64,000 nt of DNA, from contig JAZDXN010000029.1 of assembly GCA_037013495.1 (NCBI GenBank), positions 1,810,501-1,874,500 of the forward strand, in the 5' to 3' direction. This DNA is from Hippophae tibetana. Taxonomy: Eukaryota > Streptophyta > Magnoliopsida > Rosales > Elaeagnaceae. Below, in pieces: positions 58,705 through 64,000 of this stretch. The notes beneath the pieces were generated by a model that worked only from the letters and a program-made list of their open reading frames with translations, was not told the DNA's origin and searched no databases. The translations under genes and the position numbers were made by a program. The stretch's first letter is position 1; every line of letters starts with the position of its first letter.

Positions 58705-61005
58705 TTTGTCTTCATCTATGCAAGGTTGGTTATTGGAGATCAATAATGTGCAAACACACATACACAATTAGATATACTTTATATGCGAGCATGTTTACAT
58801 ATATCACATGGTTGGTTTTCATAGTATGCATGTTCGGTTAAGCATTGTGATTTTCATCAAGCGAGCATGCTCCCTCGTCGATGTTTTCGCTCAACTTTTT
58901 ATTTCATTTTGAGTGCAGGTATTTATGGAAATTACTCAACAATTTTGGAAACAAAAATATGGATTTTTTTGGCACCTTGATAAGGCTCTTGTTGGATCCC
59001 TCACCAAACCCCTGATGACATGGTTTGTGAGGAACCTCGACAAGATTGGCTATAATTTAGGTGAATTCTATAAATATTCCCTCTCTTTGTGTTTTTTTCA
59101 AGAAAATTGTATTGGAGGTCTGTCAAATTGACATCTCATTTTCTATTTTTGGATCACTATTACCTTAAGTGGTGTCAGTATAAGTGATTCATGACTGAGT
59201 GAGCAAAACCGTATTCTTAGGTGGTGAGTACTCAAGGTGGTATTTTCGAGTAGGTTTTAAGTGAAAAACATGTGTGGTGATGAGTCATGTGTTGGTTGGT
59301 AGTTGATAGGATGCAACTTTTTATTGGTTAGGAGCCTATGTGGCGATGAGCCGTATGTCGGTTGGTAGTTGTATGCAAGTTTTAATTAGTGAGTCGTATG
59401 TTCAACTGAGTGTTATTCGTGGTACATCGTTGAATGAATTTCCCACTTTGGCTACTCATGGCACATGGTTGAATGTATTTCCCACGTTGGTTGTTGGTAG
59501 TTCGTGGTTGAAGGTAGTTCCCACATTTGATAGTTCACTTTCTTGTTCACGTTATTGATCTTCGATTATTGATCTTCGATTATTGATCGCACTACATCAA
59601 TTGGTGCTGGCTTTAGAGAAAAGTTGAGTTCGTGTGTCAAACCAATATTTTGTGAATGCAGCAAGCGAAGGCATCAATAGGTAGTTAGAACAAAGGTCTT
59701 GGTTGATAGAGGTAATTGTAGTTTTATTTCTATCACTGTTGTATCTATTTGTGGATTTTTTTATTGCCAAGTGTTTACCATAAGCAACCCGAGGATGTTA
59801 CCACATAGGTAGGGTTTCTATGTCGATTTACCTCATTAAATCTATTGTTACGTATGATTAGATTATATATTAGTATAATCCAAGTTTCTATCGTATATGT
59901 ATTAACGTACTAGATTTAGACTATAATTAGAAAGCTTATTTGTTATATGTGATCACATGCTTTCTCTCCTTTATATGTAGCATGCCTATAGCTTTCTATT
60001 TATTACTTTTGCTATATTAAATTAATGCGCCTACTTCCTGATCAATTTATATTATTTATACTTTTTATTTTTATGCGAGTTTAGTGTAAGTCTCTAAGGA
60101 GTTAGTATCTTCTTACCTTGATTATATACCGAGTGTTGGACTATTTAATTGGTTTTCTATGATTTGTATGATTGTGTGCCATGAGAGTACAATCATCTTT
60201 TACCAAATATGTTCTAACATATGAGGTCTTAAAGTGATTTGAAATCCTTTATATCTATGTTTGCATATTTTACATGTTATGTTATGTTTGTCTTCTGTGC
60301 ATGTTGTTAACCTAGATAGTAGCTTGTTAGGCACACCATTACTAGTGTGTTTACCATAGATTGGTTTGCCTGGCTCACATATTATATTATGTTTTCCATG
60401 CTTATTATTAATGCTTGAGAAAAAGACTCAAAATAGCCACTCAACAAAACACATATATCTAAATTGGTATGTTCGCTAAAAAAGAGATCTTATTTGTACT
60501 ATTTTATTTCTATATTAATATTTTTATATTTTCTTGAATGAATGCTAATTTTAAACCACTAATAGATTTTAATTAGAGCATATCTTGCTAAATTTAACAA
60601 TGAGAATTTAGCTTTTTTTCATGTTTGTGTAGATTATTGAGGTGAACATTTTTATAATTAATTAAATAAAGATTATTTCTTGATTCAAGATTTATTTATG
60701 AATAATTTATTAGCTATTTATTCTTTATAATAGATAAAAAAAATTGGGAATTAGGTTTTAGATATGCCATCTAAATCTAATTTGGAGAACTTCAATGAGA
60801 GTTTAAATTGTTGACTTCACAAAAAGTATTGATTTAAACAGTTGTTATTTCCTTAGGCATATGACATAATTTAATCAATCAGTTAAACATCCCATCATAG
60901 GAAATTAATTGATTTAATTAACAAAGAAATGATCCTCACTAAAGGAATTTTCATATTTAAGGGAAAAAATAATAATCTGAGTTTATATTTTAATTAACCT
61001 ATAAG
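58705..61005 (+). repeat. Y-family LTR, right copy
   Basis: Shares with the left copy the phrases near 43840-43980 and 44650-45060 (for example TTTTATATTTTCTTGAATGAAT and AATTAAATAAAGATTATTTCTTG). A TATA-like box lies near 59076 (TATAAATATTCCCTC). Abuts element E at about 61005. Confidence 0.55.
59270..59590. repeat. Short imperfect tandem repeats in Y LTR
   Basis: Repeated phrases: GTGGTGATGAGTCATGTGTTGG / GTGGCGATGAGCCGTATGTCGG-like pairs near 59275 and 59340; CATGGTTGAATGTATTTCCCAC-like units near 59410-59530 spaced about 50 bp; and GATCTTCGATTATT repeated near 59557-59585. The frame 59340-59558 is an artefact of these. Confidence 0.6.
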
Positions 61006-61019
61006 AACAGTCACGAATT

Positions 61020-61790
61020 GGGGTATATAAATGGATTATCGCAACCTGAACAAATAAACAAGGAAGGATCATTTTCCACTTCCATTCATTGATCAAATGT
61101 TAGATCGATTGGCCAAATATCCCTATTATTGCTTCTTAGGTGGTTATTTGGGGTATAACCAAATTGCCACAACCCCCGAAGATCAGGAGAAAACTACATT
61201 CATATGCCCTTACAGAACATTTGCTTTTAGAAGGATGCTCTTTGGATTGTGCAATGCCCCAACAAAATTTCAATGTTACATGATGGCTATCTTTCCAGAT
61301 ATGGTGGAAGATATAATGGAAATTTTCATGGATAACTTTTCAGTTAGGAAAACATGTCATCTTCCTATTGAGTTGGAGCATAAAGCTTATTGGATTGTAA
61401 AGAAGTTTAATTTGATTTGAAGACAACAGGGGAAAAGTGACTTCTTCAATTGAATGAGATTGATGAGTTCCATAATGATGCTTATGAAAATGCGAAGATC
61501 TACAAGGAACAGACAAATAAGTGGCATGACAAATAGATTCTTAGGCATGAGTTTGCTCCAGAACAACAGGTTTTGCTTTTCAATTCATGACTAAAACTCT
61601 TCCTATGTAAGTTAAGATCAAGATGGATAGGTCCTTATACAATTGATAAAGTTTTCACTTTTGAAGCAATAGACTTGAAGGACAAGGTAGGGAATATATT
61701 CAGAGTTAACAATCAGAGATTGAAGCACTATTATGGAGAACAAGTAGAGAGGAATTGTGCATTTATTCCTCTTCGAAATCCTAATTGATA
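61020..61790 (+). pseudogene. Reverse transcriptase and integrase remnants of element E (fossil)
   Basis: 61097-61420 carries reverse-transcriptase phrases (GYNQIATTPEDQEKTTF, RRMLFGLCNAPTKFQ) and the integrase-type phrase CHLPIELEHKAYW; 61430-61790 carries the integrase C-terminus (QLNEIDEFHNDAYENAKIY, NQRLKHYYGE-like). Athila-type. Broken. Confidence 0.8.
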
Positions 61791-63386
61791 AAGATTGAAA
61801 AGTCTGGCTGTAGACTATAAAACAAGCACTTATTGGAGGCAGGCCATAAAACTTTCTTTTCTTCTTTTATTTTTTATTACTATTTGAATAATTTGGATTT
61901 TGATGCTGGTTTATTATGCAGGAATATAAAGCTAAAAATTACAAACTAATGCAGATCCACCATAAAACTAGGAAAGTTCCTTTCATTTCTTCAATCTGTC
62001 TCACTTTTAAACAATGAGCACATTGTTTAGCTTAAGTTTGGGGGTGTCAAATCCTATAGTCTTGAGTTGTTTGAGTCTCTTAACAAGCATGTATTTGAGT
62101 ATGATTGAATTCACTATGACTTTAAAAATTGTGATTGAGGATGGTTTTGAAAAAAAAATTCAAAATCTACTATCATATTAGTCAGAGTTTTGTGGGTACT
62201 TTAATTTAAATCTTTGTCCTTGAAAATAATCAAGTACATAGTCAATTTTTTTTTATTCTATTTTTCCTATGAAGAAAATGAGTTGAATTAACTGAGTTAG
62301 AAAAGCTCAATCTTGCTTTGCTCTAGAATCTGTTTGATGGATCCTTGAGGCGAAGTCCTAGATGATACCAAATATTAGAGAAATGACCTAGGCAATTTTT
62401 TATTACAACAAAAAAGCTTTCTCAATAGTCCTAATTATCACGCCATCATTGCATAGTGTATTCTCATTGTTAACCCCCTTAAGCCATATTTTACATAAGC
62501 CTTATTTGTTCTTTTAACTACATAAATCATTCTCATTCTAAGCCTGAAAAACCAAGAACTTGTCTTAAATTTTGAGAAAATACTTTGGTAAAAATTTTCA
62601 TTAAAAATAAAGTTCAAATTAAATAATCCACATTATGTTTGCTCTATTTAATCAAAGTGTGAAAAAAAGTAAAAGGCAAAAATTGAAAAGGGGTTAAAGT
62701 AGTTGAAATTAGTAAAGACTATGAATGTCGAGACAACCACACCAAAAAAAAAGGAAGAAAAAAGAAAAAAAGAACTCCATTTATTGAGTATGATAACAAT
62801 ATTGTCATCACTATGAGCATATTATCAAGAAAGAGCTATGGTATAAATCCTATGAATATTCTTTTTATTGTTTTTTTTCTACCAAGTATTTTCCCAATTT
62901 GCTTTGATTTTTCATATCCATTTTTTCTTAGCCCTCACCCTATGACCTGTCATTATAACCCTAATTAAAGACTTTTTTATCTCTGATTTTGGTATTTGAT
63001 TACATTAGTGGAGAGAATTTTTGAAAATTAGACTTATGGAGTTAAGTTTTGATAGAATTCTTCTGATTTTAGTTATTCTACTTTTATTTGAAATTGCTGG
63101 TGGTTTGGAGATAAATTGATTATTTCACACATACACTCAAGGACATAGCTTTATGTTGAAGTAAATGTTTAACTATTGCTTGATAAATTACTGAATTTTG
63201 ATTGATTTTCTTGTTATCTTCGATGCAAAAATAGTAAGTTATTAGTGATGAAATATAAATTCAGATCATGGCTTGGTAAGTAATGGTAGTTCTTGATGAG
63301 GTCTAGTTAATATTTTCTATAGTTTTATTTTATTTTATTTTATTTTTGTTTGAGGATAAACAAAGTTCTTAGTTTGGGGTGTTTAT

Positions 63387-63590
63387 TGATTTACATAATT
63401 TAGAATAATATCACTTCTCAACTTTAACTTTAGTCTAATTTTATTTATTTTTTATTGAATTTAGATTTCATTAGTATTATTATTTGCAGATTTGAAGATA
63501 ATAAAGATCCAAAACTTTAGAAAAATATTGTCTAAAGACTCTTATAATTTAAATGAAGATTTATTTAAATCAAATTAAAATTAAAATTTC

Positions 63591-63628
<38 letters not shown>

Positions 63629-64000
63629 AAGAAAAGTTATATATATATATATATAAGAGAAGAAAAAAAAAATGGGTGGCAGAAGATGAGAGAGAGGAGC
63701 AAAGAATGAGAAAAAAAAAGAAAAAAAAAAGAATAAAACGGTGTAGAGAACTGAAGAAAAAAAAGTAGATCAGAGCGTAATGGATTAACGCAAAAGTAGA
63801 TTATTTTTGCGATTCATTCTCCTTTTAATTCCTCTTAGAAAATTATGGTAAATTTGTTTATGTTTAATTTAATTTTTAGCATGAACTAAATTTTCTTTAT
63901 TCTAGAAAAAAGATGTAATATACTTCCAAACTAAGCTTGATTATTTTATGTTAATTTGAATTATTTCTTTTCATATTTGTCTGATTTATTCTGAATTTAT
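63387..64000 (+). repeat. 3' LTR of element E, cut by window end
   Basis: Starts TGATTTACATAATTT after the G-rich tract AGTTTGGGGTG; 614 bp in view, against 1,251 bp for the related solo LTR Q. Confidence 0.8.
63596..63655. repeat. (AT)n microsatellites in E LTR
   Basis: Two AT runs (about 63596-63622 and 63637-63653) separated by an AAAGAAAGAAAAG-like spacer. The matching place in LTR Q (53448-53462) has only a short TA run. Confidence 0.9.

Larger units (their letters stand above)
43830..61005 (+). mobile_element. Element Y, gypsy-type with ORF1-like fossil, split by copia element C
   Basis: Left LTR copy (from about 43830, true start unplaced, to 45400), a decayed tRNA-Asp-like primer site (about 45404-45422), a leader, an ORF1-like segment (46334-46782 and 57392-57890), a 3' region with an internal polypurine motif (about 58200-58240), and a right LTR copy (about 58705-61005). 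I find no gag-pol of its own, so it resembles a large non-autonomous (LARD-like) derivative. Copia element C (46788-57391) interrupts it. Broken. Confidence 0.55.
61005..64000 (+). mobile_element. Element E, Athila-type Ty3/gypsy 3' part
   Basis: Plus-strand fossil with reverse transcriptase and integrase remnants (61020-61790), a 3' non-coding region (61790-63386) with internal polypurine motif (about 62025-62046), a terminal tract (about 63366-63386) and the start of its 3' LTR (63387 on). No 5' LTR or gag is in view. Broken many times. It abuts the Y LTR copy. Confidence 0.75.

Noticed and set aside
59340-59558. 72-codon frame
   Set aside because: Created by short imperfect repeats in the Y LTR.
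1-64000. tRNA, rRNA or host protein gene
   Set aside because: I looked for cloverleaf-like A and B boxes, rRNA-like GC-rich blocks and long conserved frames and saw only retrotransposon-derived coding; primer sites complement tRNAs but are not tRNA genes.

Overview
The window looks like intergenic, probably pericentromeric or otherwise transposon-filled, nuclear DNA of a flowering plant, most likely a eudicot with a large, AT-rich genome. I see no host gene that I can support, and no rRNA, tRNA or CRISPR array. Nearly all recognisable sequence is LTR-retrotransposon fossil: Ty3/gypsy of the Athila and Tat types, a second gypsy group with an initiator-Met tRNA primer site (chromovirus-like), and Ty1/copia. 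All coding segments are broken many times over and are treated here as fossils.

Layout. 1-4033: 3' end of Athila-type element 'X' (3' untranslated part, polypurine tract, 3' LTR), inserted in the 3' part of Athila-type element 'G2' (4034-6993). About 7130-7972: copia LTR piece (family 'C'). 7976-25468: an old gypsy LTR (family 'Y') split by two whole-length fossils, a minus-strand Tat element (8259-19380) and a minus-strand chromovirus-like element 'Z' (19827-25325); Z itself holds a solo LTR 'U' (21062-22800). 25469-27680: copia gag remnant 'D', split by a 14-kb Athila element 'G' (27681-41699). G contains a solo X LTR (30166-32206, minus strand, perfect 5-bp target duplication) and chromovirus-like element 'W' (33534-38286). 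About 43830-61005: gypsy element Y (5' LTR, tRNA-Asp-like primer site, ORF1-like fossil, 3' region, LTR copy), interrupted by copia element C (46788-57391); C carries gag, an ORF1-like fossil 'V', a solo LTR 'Q' (52490-53740, minus) and a solo G LTR (55167-56658) with a 5-bp duplication. 61005-64000: Athila-type element 'E' running off the window edge.

The parts act together only as a record of nested insertion: D and Y are oldest; C, G, Tat and Z entered them; W and the solo LTRs came later. The most noteworthy non-routine signals are the antisense extra-ORF block and tandem repeats in the Tat element, a 145-bp host duplication flanking that element, a triple TGACGTCA cluster in both X LTRs, CACGTG arrays in Athila LTRs, a 30-bp in-frame minisatellite in W, a hairpin and internal polypurine motif shared by the 3' regions of the Athila-type elements, and dense GATCGATC-like half-palindromes in the C LTR.
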